Positions 23,045 through 34,356 of a stretch of DNA of 64,000 nt are shown one piece after another. The stretch covers positions 11,381,495 through 11,445,494 of the forward strand of contig CM073328.1 in assembly GCA_037043015.1 (NCBI GenBank), read 5' to 3'. Below the pieces are notes generated by a model. That model saw nothing but the letters and a program-made list of their open reading frames with translations. It made no database searches and was not told the DNA's origin. A program made the position numbers and the translations under genes. How positions within the stretch are numbered: position 1 is the first letter of the stretch; every line of letters begins with the position of its first letter. The stretch comes from Bryum argenteum (taxonomy: Eukaryota > Streptophyta > Bryopsida > Bryales > Bryaceae).

Positions 23045-23265
23045 AAAGAAAAATGAAAAAACAAAGAAGTATAACCTCATTTTTTACGAAGATAGTGCAA
23101 TCTAATTGATTCGAGGCAAATTTTGAGAATAAATGAGCATAAACCACAGTTTGGACAGATTTCGAGTAGTGTTTTCAAACTTTGACCGTGAGTATCTCCT
23201 AAAGTATGAGGAATTTTGAAGCATGAGAGGTCTTACCGGAAAGGTAAGAAGAAACTCAACAATTC
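22845..23265. repeat. dispersed repeat R, copy 2 (internal poly-A)
   Basis: Inverted relative of 16,340-16,950, with an A run of about 50 bases at 22,994-23,042. Confidence 0.55.
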
Positions 23266-23335
23266 TACACTTCCAAAATTGTGATCACACAAGCCAAACC
23301 AAAAGGCCAATCGGCCTCATATAGGCCACTCAGGG

Positions 23336-23415
23336 TTAACCCATAAAGGCCCAAAGAGGACCAAAATGGTCCCATTTTCAGTGTATTTTGATAACCTTGG
23401 GCCTTTAAGGGTTAA
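23336..23415. mobile_element. 80-bp TTAA micro-MITE, copy 1
   Basis: TTAA at both ends. Between them 72 bases start CCCATAAAGGCCC and end GGGCCTTTAAGGG. Its core CCATTTTCAGTGTATTTT is the complement of the core in the second 80-bp element at 34,077. Confidence 0.7.
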
Positions 23416-24107
23416 GCAGTTTTGCATCAAGGATCTCTAGGGATTAAATCAAAATCCCATGTGGCATCATTTGATTCGCTACACCCTTCTAAAAAACCAA
23501 CGTGGGAATCAAAAACGCCCAAGATTGACATTGAGGCAGCAACAACAACAACGGTAGGTGACAACGGTTGCCCATTCAAGTGGACCACAATTTCAAAGGT
23601 GGACCACAAGCTAGGCAATTCAATCCTTTCTGTGATATGACTGACCCTCTCATCGGTTACTCTTGCTTTGCTTTCCTTTTCTTTTGCTTTGATAGATACA
23701 GGGGTAAAGAAAGGCATGTTGTTCCAGCTAATGGTTTCTACCACATCTCCTCTTTACATGAAAATGTTGTGGCAGGTGAAAATTAAATATACATACACTC
23801 ACTTCTTTACCAAAATACTCATGGAAAACAAAAAGAAAAAAAGAAAAAAAGAAAAGAAAAGAAAAATAAGTTCTCTTGCACCTACATATTGCACAACCAA
23901 AGAAGAACAACAACAAATGATAGATAGATATGAAGTCTGGTCCTTTTTCGAGGCGAGCGTGAATAGAGTGATTGTATGTCTTGACAATGAGCGAGTGCTC
24001 ACCGGAGGAAGGTTCATTGGTACAAGACTATTGAGCCCTTTCAGTGATAAAGACTTTTTCAACCAAAAGTAGATACTAGGAGCACTAGTACCCGTGGTGG
24101 TGGTGGT

Positions 24108-24108
<1 letters not shown>
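23416..24108. other. spacer with A/G-rich tract
   Basis: No gene is recognised. Plus and minus frames of 87-134 codons overlap here without identifiable content. An A/G tract lies at 23,825-23,870. Confidence 0.4.

Positions 24109-24152
<44 letters not shown>
24109..24152. repeat. poly(T) tract
   Basis: About 40 T preceded by (TGG)n. Confidence 0.9.
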
Positions 24153-24155
<3 letters not shown>

Positions 24156-25575
24156 GGTATAGAACAAAAAGAAGCAGTATAAAAAATGTACCACTAGCTA
24201 ATCCTGCCCCACTAACTCAATAGCGTTGGAGAATCGTACGATGCTCAAACGAGATCAAGAGGATTCCAACCTGGGCCACTGCTACAACACATCCATGTCT
24301 TAGTTTCTAAAACAACCTAGTATGTCAACAATGTGACAACTATCGAAACCAAACTTCTACTTCCATGTAACAAAATACACCCAAACAACAACTTCATAGT
24401 TTCAGGTTCTCATTTTTTTTTTCATTTTTTTTTTTTTTAATGCAGTGTCGACCATGAGACGGAGTAGTAGTCCTATACCATTGTTGTTATGTTTTGTGGG
24501 CATACCATCACGGGTAGGTCAAACAGACAAAATATTCACACCAACCCATACGGGTCTCCCTTCTCCTTCTTCTTCTTTACCACCCGCTAATCATCTCTTC
24601 TTAAATTACAATTCTACAATCATAATTAGTTATGGTAAGAACATTCTCAAAAAATTGAGCAATTATAGATCTACTCATTCTATGCCGGTCCCGGTAAAAA
24701 AATTCAGTTCATGACATTCTATGACCAAATGCAGCCTCTTAAAATTCAATCTTTCATTAATGCATTAAATTTTTAAGTTAATATTGTAAGCTAACCTTCA
24801 CCTTATTTTATGCTCTTCCTCTTTAATTCTGACTTCTATACTTAATCTCCTTGAGATTTGTAATTTCCTCCACCATAAGTGCAAACTTAGATTTGCATGA
24901 TAAGTAATTGTACATAATTGACATGCCCACCTCTAACTTAATGTTACAATGAGTACAAGAGAATATAAAACTATTTAGTTATCATTAAGAATTTACACAA
25001 TCAAGGAAACTGTTGTTGACAATAAGCACTTTATGATGTCATAAGCAGTAACTTATTAAGTGGGTTAAATAAATAATTAGTTTAGGGTTGATTTTGCATT
25101 GATCCAGACATACTCCTAAATTTAAAAATATGCTATGACATGGATGATATAACTGCTAATAATAATCTCACTTTTGGGGTTGACAAATTCCAACATGTTG
25201 ACAAGTGCATGGAAAATAGGGTGCAATTCTTTCACATGCTTGTGGGGCACTTGTGTGGCTTTAAAGTATACCACTCTAGAATTAGATCCTTCTAGATTGC
25301 AACATTCATGTGAAGAAATTTGTCAAACCATTTGTGGGTTGATGACATGACTTTGTGAGTGTTTTTAATGAATTGGTGTGGAAATTAATTGGTTTAAAGG
25401 ACGGGTAGATGAGCAAGAAGTAACTAAGGTGCCTTTGAAGTACAAGGCATAATGTTTTATGCGGCGGAAGGAAATAGTACCTTCTCTTGGGGTGCGTGGT
25501 TCAAATTTTTTAGTATTTTTTAGATTTTTAATATATGTGTCAAATTAGTTGTGGATTTTGGAAGTGGAAATAGTA
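24153..25575. other. spacer, no gene seen
   Basis: It includes a copy of the GGGTAGGTCAAACAGACA short repeat near 24,510. Nothing else is recognised. Confidence 0.45.
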
Positions 25576-25599
25576 GGTGTATCAAAAATCGCACACTCT

Positions 25600-25850
25600 A
25601 AACAGTACATATAAATTTGAGTGCGCTAAGGGGCGGGAAGTAGGAGCGGCAACCTCGAGCCGGGAGGTGAGGAGGGGGACATGGAGGCCTAGAGTGTGCG
25701 TGCTTGGGAATGGCTGCCGTAGTAGGGGTGGAGCAAGGCCGACAACTGGAGGTTGCAACGGAGGGGCACATTTGGCGTGGAGTAGGTGGACTGACTACCT
25801 GAGTAGTAACGGGACTTTAGAGGTCGAGACTGGACGTTGAGAGATTTATC
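25600..25850. other. isolated GC-rich patch
   Basis: A G-rich segment open for 87 codons on the plus strand, standing out from the AT-rich surroundings. The translation is Arg/Gly-rich without a known motif. It may be part of an unidentified element. Confidence 0.35.
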
Positions 25851-27105
25851 TACGACATGGCCTCCATGGTTAGGAGTGACTCCCTCGAAAGCAACGGGCT
25901 AGCACCCTCACCGCTACTTTTGAGGGTAATTGTGCAGTGGGTGTGCCATTGTAGGAAATATTGGTTGAATATAGCTTAGTTGGAGGAGGAAACTTAGTAA
26001 ACCTACCAAAAAAAAACAAGAAACTTCCTCACCAAGTAGCTGTGCTACTTTGGTTTATAATTGTAATTCTCTTGATTGATTAATACATTGATTGGATCAA
26101 AAGAAAGAGAAAAAGAAGGTAAGAAAAAGAAGAAGAAGAAAAAATTAATTATAAAATAAATAAATTAGAATAGACTTCATTTATTTTTAAAGTAAAAAGT
26201 TAAATCCAATTTTGAAAAACAAATGGAAGTTCGAATCCATAATGTACCTCCCTCCTCAGATACATCTGGTATGCGATTCTTGGCTTTTTGAACATCCTAT
26301 TATCTCAAGGACCCTTTACATGTGGAGTCAAGCCATACAAGAAGACCGAAGGAGAGCAAAAATCCTCTCAACGTGATCCGTTTATTTCTTGAACAACAAA
26401 GTAATAGACCAATCACATAAAGAGAACTTCCGCCTTTCTTTAACCCCAAGGCTCAGCTTAACTCCCCATGCAAAGCATCCCTTAGTAATCTCACCATTCA
26501 TATTCAAACCTCTCAACATAAACATTATAAAATAAGCAATCAAACAAACACTTATTCACAACACCCAAATTCCTTTTTTTTTTTTGCCAAAATTCCACCT
26601 TATAGCATAGTCTTGATGGGTTTGAGAAAAACAAGTGTTCCAAATTGACAAGCTTTAGGGTTTTCAATACATTTGACTAAAAAGCCTAGGGGGAAGTGCA
26701 AATGGTGAGGACTTGTTCAAGAGGTGCTAGAGAATCTTTGGAACACACCTATCTTGAAGTGAGTGTGGAAAAAGGTGGATCCAATAAAACAGTGGGGCCC
26801 TTGTTTTTTGGCAGTACATACACTTATACAGTATGCTACACTATTTGGCTATTGCAAGTACATACCATTATATACCTCCTCTTTTCGGTGATTGCTTTTT
26901 GTGATAATATCTTTTTTCCTTTCCGTGTGCAACAATGTTCATGATTTAGTGTGAATTTTTGGTGAAAATGGCCATTTTTTCAAAGCCTTTTGTCTATCAT
27001 AATCATTTAAAAGGAATTTCGCTTGGATGCATGGTTACTAAGGGATAGGACTTCATTTCGTACTTCTAAATTATGAATGTGTACGAAGAGAAACTCCAAC
27101 CTATG
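25851..27105. other. spacer, no gene seen
   Basis: It holds an A/G-rich tract near 26,100-26,160. No gene is recognised. Confidence 0.45.
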
Positions 27106-27107
27106 TA

Positions 27108-27320
27108 GAGGCCGGTATGAATAGAGTGTTCGTTTGATGTATGCCTGGAGGTCATCACACCAATGGCGACACTACTAACTCCTCTCGATGTGAACACTAT
27201 GTTAGTTTCTAGTACCTGACCAGTAGTGCCTTAGAGATGTCCAACGTGGTATACCCACAAAGGGCTTTGAGGTACCCATACAAGGAGGACCAAGAACACC
27301 CGACCATTGTTGGGTAGATT
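27108..27320. repeat. dispersed repeat, copy near 27.2 kb
   Basis: Homologue of 21,637-21,850. Confidence 0.5.
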
Positions 27321-27374
27321 GAGTGTGTAAATATGCTTGAAACTATACTTACATGAGAATTAGTTTTACGTCTA

Positions 27375-27670
27375 AAAGAGTACCAATTTTACAAGGACAA
27401 CCTCCACAAGTGTCAAAAACAATCTTGACAATGCCCAAAAAAACTTGGGAGACAAAATCTGGATGTTACGATCCCTCAAATGGTAAACATCCAATAATCA
27501 ATCTTTGGAGGAGTGACTAAAAATAGTCATAGGTACAAGATCTTAGAGTTGGAAGTTAAATAAGAAAACAAAGAATCGTCTCACACCTAGGGAATACATA
27601 GAGGTAAAATATTGTAGTTTTGAGGTTTCAAGCTCCCAAAAATACACAAGGATCTTTAGGGGCTGATTTT
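27375..27670. mobile_element. half of a TTAA-type element
   Basis: In inverse orientation it matches the left half of the element at 54,625 (CCAATTTTACAAGGRCARCC, AACATCC, GGTTTCAAGCTCCCAAAAA) and ends GGATCTTTAGGGGCTGA, an eroded terminus. Confidence 0.5.
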
Positions 27671-28795
27671 ATATTCCCATTACTTACAAAAAGTGATTCC
27701 TCTATGAAAATTCCCCTACAAAAATGGGATGAAAATCCTAATTATGGATGATCTTTTTGCAACTCATGCTACAAAAATTGATCATCCAAGTACAGAAATT
27801 ACAATCGCTCTCTTGAAAAATACTGAAGCTACCTCCCAATTGGCAACTACAAACATGCAGTGAATTATTGCACTTTCACTTTCCCAATGGATTATCCATT
27901 CGTGTCCAAAACGCAAAAAGGAAAATTTGTCAATTATTCAATAAAGGAATGTTCTCCTCTTAAAAACAATTTTTTTTATTGTAAATGAATATTCCCTTTT
28001 TGCTGTATCACATGTCAACTCATTTACAGTATAAAATACAGTATATATGTATGTTTTCCAACTGGTGCCAGTATGACGGCTGCATTCAATCCCTTGCTCA
28101 TTCAACGTTTCTAATAATAAATGCTCTTCTCCCTTGACCCTCTGACTTCCTTTAATGAATACTCATTGTTTTTACCATTCTCTCATTTTAGCTTTTTGCC
28201 CCTTGGATCCCTCCCCTCTAAGATCCTTCCATCTTTTTTAAACTTTGAGTAATTACTCAACATAAGGAGGTATGTTTCTTCAATTGATTTTTTTTTTTTT
28301 TTTTTTGACGAAGAATGATGTTGGAATGACGGGTTTTGTAGAATCAAAGTTTATTCTTATTTTGAAGTGATGGCTTTTGAATTGACATATTTTTGTAGTT
28401 TGAGCACAATGACACCCACAAAGCAAATGCCTTAAGAACGAACCTACCCACTTTTGCTCATTTTATGCACAAGTATAGAATAAGTTAGTCATTGCGCTTG
28501 CAGTGAAAAGTTTAGTATATAATATGCTAATTTTAATATTTGGATTCATATGTGTTGTGATACACTCCCAAGTCACTACCATAGCCCAACAAACTCTCTA
28601 GTCACACAACGAGCGTTTCTCATCTTCTTCAATTTAGCGTGCTTACTATTGGCAAGTACAAATGGGCCGACAAGGATGAACTTCACAAGAGGTACATAAT
28701 ACCTCAGTAGTCTAATACTTAATGTACTCACTATAAACATTCTAGATCGCACCATTTTAGAAAATTCATGAGGGATTTTAAAGGGGCTTTAAAGA
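27671..28795. other. spacer, no gene seen
   Basis: It includes a T tract at 28,287-28,306. Nothing else is recognised. Confidence 0.45.
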
Positions 28796-28799
28796 TTTG

Positions 28800-31290
28800 C
28801 GTCATTATTGAGCAGGTTAGCTTAACGGGTCTCCTCACACTAATTAGCGTCAGTAGTGTAGCCAAAGCACAATTATGGCCTGCGATAGTGGAAGACGAAG
28901 CTCGTAGCAAGCGTTTTCATTTTGGCGAATTCGTTGTCGGGCACGCACGCAGTCGGTCACTTTTTTTCGAAGGAAAAAGAAGGTGGAGATGAATTCGTCT
29001 GCCAGAGAAATACCTGCGCAGGTTCTTTCAACAACTCAGTCATAAGTTACGGCGCTTCTTTCACCAGTGTTGTAGAATAGACCTTCGGAAGTCTTTCCTG
29101 CGTGCTCTACACAGAGAGATACGTCGTCGTCCTTGCGAGAGAAAGAAGGAAACGATGACTAAGAATGATTGAGCAACTTCGACCTCTTTCGCGTTGACGG
29201 TGTGTGGTTGTCAGAGAACGAGAGCACGCAGTGGCAACTGATCGCCTCAAGGACTTTCTAGTTTTAGCATAGTTTTAGAGAAAATTTTGGTGTAGAAGTT
29301 CAATTCTCGTGTTTAGCAGTGATCGAGTGCCTACGAAGCATCTTCTTGTTCATTTTGACGCTGACAAGCGCAAGCGTTCGATTTTTTGGAGCGGAGTCTA
29401 ATTTTGCGCAAGCATTGTCCTAAGAAGTGATATATTTTCGTCTCGCTGGGCATCAAAGGAGATAGGCTGTTGTTGAGCATTTTTGGAGGTTGAAATTGGA
29501 TTTCAGCGGTTGTTTATGGAGTCGGTGTGAAGAATTTTGGAGTTTGCTGCGTTGGAACACAAGGGATCAGTGTTTTAAGGAAGTTCAAGGATCCATGTCG
29601 TGAGTTGTGGCTCTTCCACAAACGACGTGACGCTGCTTTAGAACGTAAGAAGTGTCAATTAGTAGGTTACTACTTCGTGCGGAGAGCAGCGTTGGACCGA
29701 AGTATTTTTGTCTGTAGTGGACAGCATTAAGCTTCTTGCGGTGTTGTTTTCACTTTCTTTTATGTTGGAAGAGTGAACGTTGAGCGCAATTGAGAAGGCC
29801 GGCAGCTACAGTGTTGGTAAACACTAGTTTCTTGAAGGTCGGCGACGCGCAAATTGTTATCGGGCTGTCGGAAGGCGCTGCTTCTTAGTTTGAACAAAAA
29901 TTTGGCGCGGTGAGTTTCTTGATTTTCTTGATTTGGCGCCAATTTTCGAGAAAATTCATCAAACCAGTTCTTTACTCTTTGCTTGATGATTTGTTGTGTT
30001 GCTTGCATTTTTATGAAGTGAAATTTCTTGAGGTCGTTTCACTTCTGGTTCTTTTCTACAAGCATCTCTGTCTCTTCGTGAATGTGATGGTGTAGTGACT
30101 TACATGAAGTCGCTCTAAACGTTATCGATGTCTCTTTCTTGCTTCCCGCAGCTAATATAGACGACCGGACTAGTGAAATGGTGCTTTTGCAAGCAACAAA
30201 CAGAGGAATCGATACTGCATCGGAAGGATGTCGTTTTAGCTTGTGTGATAATGACCTTTTATTTCTCGTGAGTTCCTCTTAACATAGTTTTGTACATATT
30301 GCAAGGGAAAGAATTATGTTCAGTATTTCATTTGCTGGAATTTCAGGTGCCATTTTTTGTCCACGACTTAGCTTGGGGAAAGGAGTCCTACTTCCTGTTC
30401 AGCTATGTTACATCGGAAGTCAATTTACGAGCTCATTTTGTCTTTATCATCGAGATAACTATCGAGATCATTTGAAGCTCTACTCTTCAGTACATCCGCT
30501 TTTCGAGTACCGTGTTTATAATTTGCTTATAACACTTTCAAGAGCGCTGGTCATTGCTATGTTCACTTCCTATTTCCCGCAGCTTGAACTTAGAACACAT
30601 TCTGGACAAAAGAAGGGACGTTCGGCGAGAGACTTGCGTAACTTAAAGATTTAACTGGAAGCATTCTTTAAGACCGAGGAAGTCTAGTGTCCATTTAGTG
30701 CAGTCGATTCTCAATATCGAAGATGAATAGTCTCCTGAGTTCTTTCATGCGGGGAGTATGAGCGTTTCTGGACGTAGTACGTACATAGGCCACATTATAG
30801 ACGATTACAGTAGTTAGGTGAGTTAGGTGATTAAGCAGGGTTGATAGGTTTGGAAGTCAGCTTTTAATATTGGATATCAGCGTTGTTGCTTTCACTATTA
30901 AGACTGAATGATGACATTTTGATTTTCCTCCTGCTACATAACTCTGATATCTTGCTTTCCTTGACGAAGACCTGCTGGTCGGATTTGCACAGGACGTTGC
31001 AGAGGAGATTTTGGAGGAACTGATGCATAGAGGTGCAATATCCATCTAAAAGTCTGGCAGACATTATCGTCTACATCTTCTTGAAAGGTGATATACCTTT
31101 TACCTCCACTTCGTCATAGATCACTTGATATGGAAACTTCACATTGTCGTGAGCGTAGGCAGTTTTTAGCGCGTGAATATTGGAGTGCGAAGTATCACAT
31201 TTTCGTGCTACAACCCTTACATTAGGCGCATGAAGAACATTCACTCTGAAAATTTGAAGTAGAACTTCCAAGCTAATGCTTATGCAGCAG
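28800..31290 (+). other. gene-like region, probable 5' part of the coiled-coil gene
   Basis: Base composition is less AT-rich and codon-like compared with the spacers on the left, and there are several good acceptor signals (TTCCCGCAG at 30,150 and 30,580, GGAATTTCAG at 30,347). A possible first coding exon is 30,178-30,267: an ATG in a 30-codon frame ending at CTC|GTGAGT. Near 30,960-31,050 a frame reads DLLVGFAQDVAEEILEELM, which looks like real coding sequence. I could not join these to the long downstream exon with confidence. Confidence 0.3.
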
Positions 31291-31297
31291 CCAAACT

Positions 31298-33004
31298 GTG
31301 CATATCTCCGTCACATTGCATTCACTTCAGAATGTGCACAACATTGCAGTTAACTGTGTTCATTTGCAGTATCAGTTTTTTTTTCTCAGTACCTATATTT
31401 CTCGTGATACTTTGATGCAGGTTTCTGAGGAAGCACGAGGTGCATCTAACTTGCATTCTCGAATCAAACTGCGACTCCCTCCTGAGGAGAAAGGAAGTAA
31501 GATACTCTGGATGGCGATCAACTCGACTATTCACAATTATGAGGACTGTGATGCACTAAAACAGTCCAAGGCACCAAAGACCTTCAGCAAACAATTCGAT
31601 GAGAGAAGGCTCTTTCAAAGCGGAACGAAAGCAAGACTTGTGGAAATTTCAGATCTCTTGTGCGGAGAGTATGTCAGATTCGGATTCGACGATGGGAAGT
31701 TGCTGAGTGAGAAAGTCAAGAAATTGGAGCTTGAGAACGACTGTCTTTCAACTCAAGTGACCACCATGGAAGCCAGAGAGGAGGCGATGAAGGAACGAGT
31801 TCAAGACATGGAGCACCATTTGCAAGAATTAGCGTACAAAGTAAGGGAAGCAGAGGCGCTTACCATGGAGCTACAGAGAACGAATACTCCCCGAGAGTCT
31901 CCAAGAGCATTGTATGCCAATGATCTCCGAGTGGTGTGCCACAAAGACGAGAAGCGTGAGCTTCGAGAACTGGTTGAGAAACTGCAACTGCTCTGTGCGA
32001 CCCACGAAACGAACACGTTCCCTGAAGATTTCGACGATCGTGGAGAATGCAAGAACATGCACGACACGAAGCTCTTGTGCTGGCGTGATGACCAATGTGC
32101 TGACTGCGTGGACAACGTTGAGCAGGTTCAAGAGCTTCAAGAGGAGCTGAAAATGGTATCCACTAAACTCAAATTCTCCTTAACTCAAAGGCAAGCCATG
32201 AAGGAGGTCATAGCGGCGTCCGCAACAAAGCTGGCGGAGGTCATGACAGAAAACGAGAAACTCAAGAAGGAGCTTTACGTGGAGCGCCAGCTCGTGCAAA
32301 GGCGAGAAGACGACGTACAAAACCTGGAAACGCGTGTGGAGGCTCTCAGTACCAGCAACCAGATGATGAAATCCATGCTGAATCTGAAGAAAATGGCACT
32401 GGAGTCAAGGAAATCTCTCAACTTCACGATGCTGGAGCCCAAGCTTCTGGATCTGGCGGCCATGGTCAGCGCACAAAACGCCTGCGTGGTACGACTCTCT
32501 GTGCAGAACGAGAACCTGGCACGAAATCTCCAGTCCCAGAAACTTGAATGCGAGCAGCAACAGGAGCAAATTGAAACAGCAGTCAAACAAAAAGACGCGG
32601 CCATCCGCGCCTTGGAGCAGTTCAAGGAACAAATGGTGGAGTGGGCAACGGAAATGGACGAGCGCACTCTCCACTACGACACGCTGCAAGAGTGCATTCT
32701 GAATCAAGAAGCCGACTTACGAGACAGCCACTTGCAATATAATGCCATGCTCCAGAGCTACGAAGAGCTGAAGAAGGACCGCGACCAGTTACTAGCGTGG
32801 CAAACGCATGCCCGAACCCAGATCGCCGACTCGGAGAAGGCGCTCAACGAACGCGAAAAGGAGGTCGAGAGCATCAGCCGGGAAGCATTGCACATGAGCC
32901 TGGAGGTCGAGCTTCTGCGACGAAAGCTCCAACAACTCGATGAAGACGTCATGTTCAAAGAAGGCCAAATCTCTATCCTGCGCAGCAGCTGGGACGAAGA
33001 ATGA
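31298..33004 (+). CDS. long coiled-coil protein, last exon
   Basis: The open frame has 568 codons. A strong acceptor (TTTGATGCAG|GT) at 31,420 lies in phase with it, so the true exon probably starts at 31,421 (VSEEARGASN) and the first 41 codons are intron. From about residue 130 onward it is almost all charged heptad-like helix (for example KVKKLELENDCLSTQVTTME and EVESISREALHMSLEVELLR), broken by a Cys-containing stretch (CKNMHDTKLLCWRDDQCADC) near residue 260. It ends ILRSSWDEE. There is no kinesin motor, SMC hinge or membrane anchor. Long coiled coils like this scaffold the cytoskeleton, nucleus or organelles. I do not recognise the family, and earlier exons are missing. Confidence 0.7.
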   Translation: MHISVTLHSLQNVHNIAVNCVHLQYQFFFLSTYISRDTLMQVSEEARGASNLHSRIKLRLPPEEKGSKILWMAINSTIHNYEDCDALKQSKAPKTFSKQFDERRLFQSGTKARLVEISDLLCGEYVRFGFDDGKLLSEKVKKLELENDCLSTQVTTMEAREEAMKERVQDMEHHLQELAYKVREAEALTMELQRTNTPRESPRALYANDLRVVCHKDEKRELRELVEKLQLLCATHETNTFPEDFDDRGECKNMHDTKLLCWRDDQCADCVDNVEQVQELQEELKMVSTKLKFSLTQRQAMKEVIAASATKLAEVMTENEKLKKELYVERQLVQRREDDVQNLETRVEALSTSNQMMKSMLNLKKMALESRKSLNFTMLEPKLLDLAAMVSAQNACVVRLSVQNENLARNLQSQKLECEQQQEQIETAVKQKDAAIRALEQFKEQMVEWATEMDERTLHYDTLQECILNQEADLRDSHLQYNAMLQSYEELKKDRDQLLAWQTHARTQIADSEKALNEREKEVESISREALHMSLEVELLRRKLQQLDEDVMFKEGQISILRSSWDEE

Positions 33005-34076
33005 AAACCCTTCCATCTCTTCCACCCCTGTCCCATTCTCGACTGGGGCTCTTCCCCAAAATTCTCCCGCCGGGTCCGGTACGACACTGGCAGTTTTTCA
33101 ACTGCTCGAAGCACTTGTACCGCAACCATCAGCTCGCCTTCACACGCCTGGTACCAATTTCCGGTATGTTCAATCTCATAGAAGATCTGGGGATGCGACA
33201 CGATATGTACTAGGCAGTTTTTCAACTGCTCGAAGCACTTGTACCTCGTCCATGGCCACGCCTCCAGTACTACACGATGTCATGGACGATTTGAGGGTGG
33301 ACTTCAACGCGCGACCGCGAGCTGGAGTATTTTTGGTTCCCGAATTGTATGATACAAGATCGAGCAAGCACTTAGTGGAGTTTGCTGAGCTTTGAGTTTC
33401 GCATTTCCTTGTATAACACCATGTTTCATACTGTACTTTTACTAGCAGTAGTTAGCTAGCCCCCAACACACGAGAGACAAGATTTTGGCCTGCCATAGCT
33501 CAGAGTTTCACAACAAGGCTACACAAAACTAACACTTCCCTGTGTACCCCCCCACTCTTCTTTTTGATCTTTCAAAGAGAGACTTTTCAACATGTCAATG
33601 TCCATTCTTCAGCTATTACATCATTCATCATTTGCATTGACAAATCTGGAGAAGAGAGGATTCGTTTAGATTTGTTATGTGTCATGTACTAAACCTCAAG
33701 TTGATATCTGAGCGTACAAAAATGCATGCCAGATATCGATATTTCGGATTGATTTGAAAATTTTATCATAAAATTAGACTTGCTTTTAAATCCAACTCAA
33801 CAAACTTGAAGGGTTACACAATTTGCAAATTCTAACAGAAAATCCTCAAAAGTGCCCTCTTCCAATACATGGTGAGGGTTTCCTACTTTTGAAGTATTCT
33901 GAAGTATGTAATTGAATGATCTAGTACCTAACTTATACATGTATATATGTGTAAGACCTTAGATTCAAATTGAAATTGTGATATTATAATATTTAATGTA
34001 TGTACATGGTATATCTTGCTAGATAGGTCGAGCGAACATATTATTCACACCAACCCCAAAAGGGATTGGTATCTTA
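33005..34076 (+). other. 3' flank with a short direct repeat
   Basis: Probably the 3' untranslated region and then spacer. GGCAGTTTTTCAACTGCTCG plus AAGCACTTGTACC occurs exactly at 33,089-33,121 and 33,213-33,245, 124 bases apart. A copy of the dispersed short repeat lies at 34,018-34,060. Confidence 0.55.
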
Positions 34077-34156
34077 TTAACCCTTAAACGTCAAGCCCCT
34101 CTGAAAATACACTGGAAACCAAGCCCGAGGGGCATGCTCTGATGTTTAAGGGTTAA
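34077..34156. mobile_element. 80-bp TTAA micro-MITE, copy 2
   Basis: TTAA at 34,077-34,080 and 34,153-34,156. The 72 bases between start CCCTTAAACGTCA and end TGATGTTTAAGGG, a clean 13-base inverted pair with one mismatch. Inner CCCCTC/GAGGGG also pair. It sits exactly at the edge of the segment shared between the two F-box loci. Confidence 0.8.
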
Positions 34157-34356
34157 CTAATGTGGTATGAGAACTAAAATCCATGTTGTGCTCCATTTCA
34201 CAATCATTGAACACTTTTGAGATCTCAAACCAATATCAAAAACAATGTAAAATTGAACTAAGAAATACAATGCAGTGTAGGAGCATGTAAACCATTGCCA
34301 AGTGGAAATCCATCTGTTGACTAAAATTCATAGTTCTTCTTTTCTTCCAAGTTATA

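Noticed and set aside
26235-26250. GTTCGAATCC as a tRNA T-loop
   Set aside because: No acceptor stem, D arm or anticodon arm can be placed around it.
31801-32707. Several minus-strand frames of 89-130 codons under the coiled-coil exon
   Set aside because: Ser-rich shadows of a Glu/Leu-rich coding exon; no independent signal.
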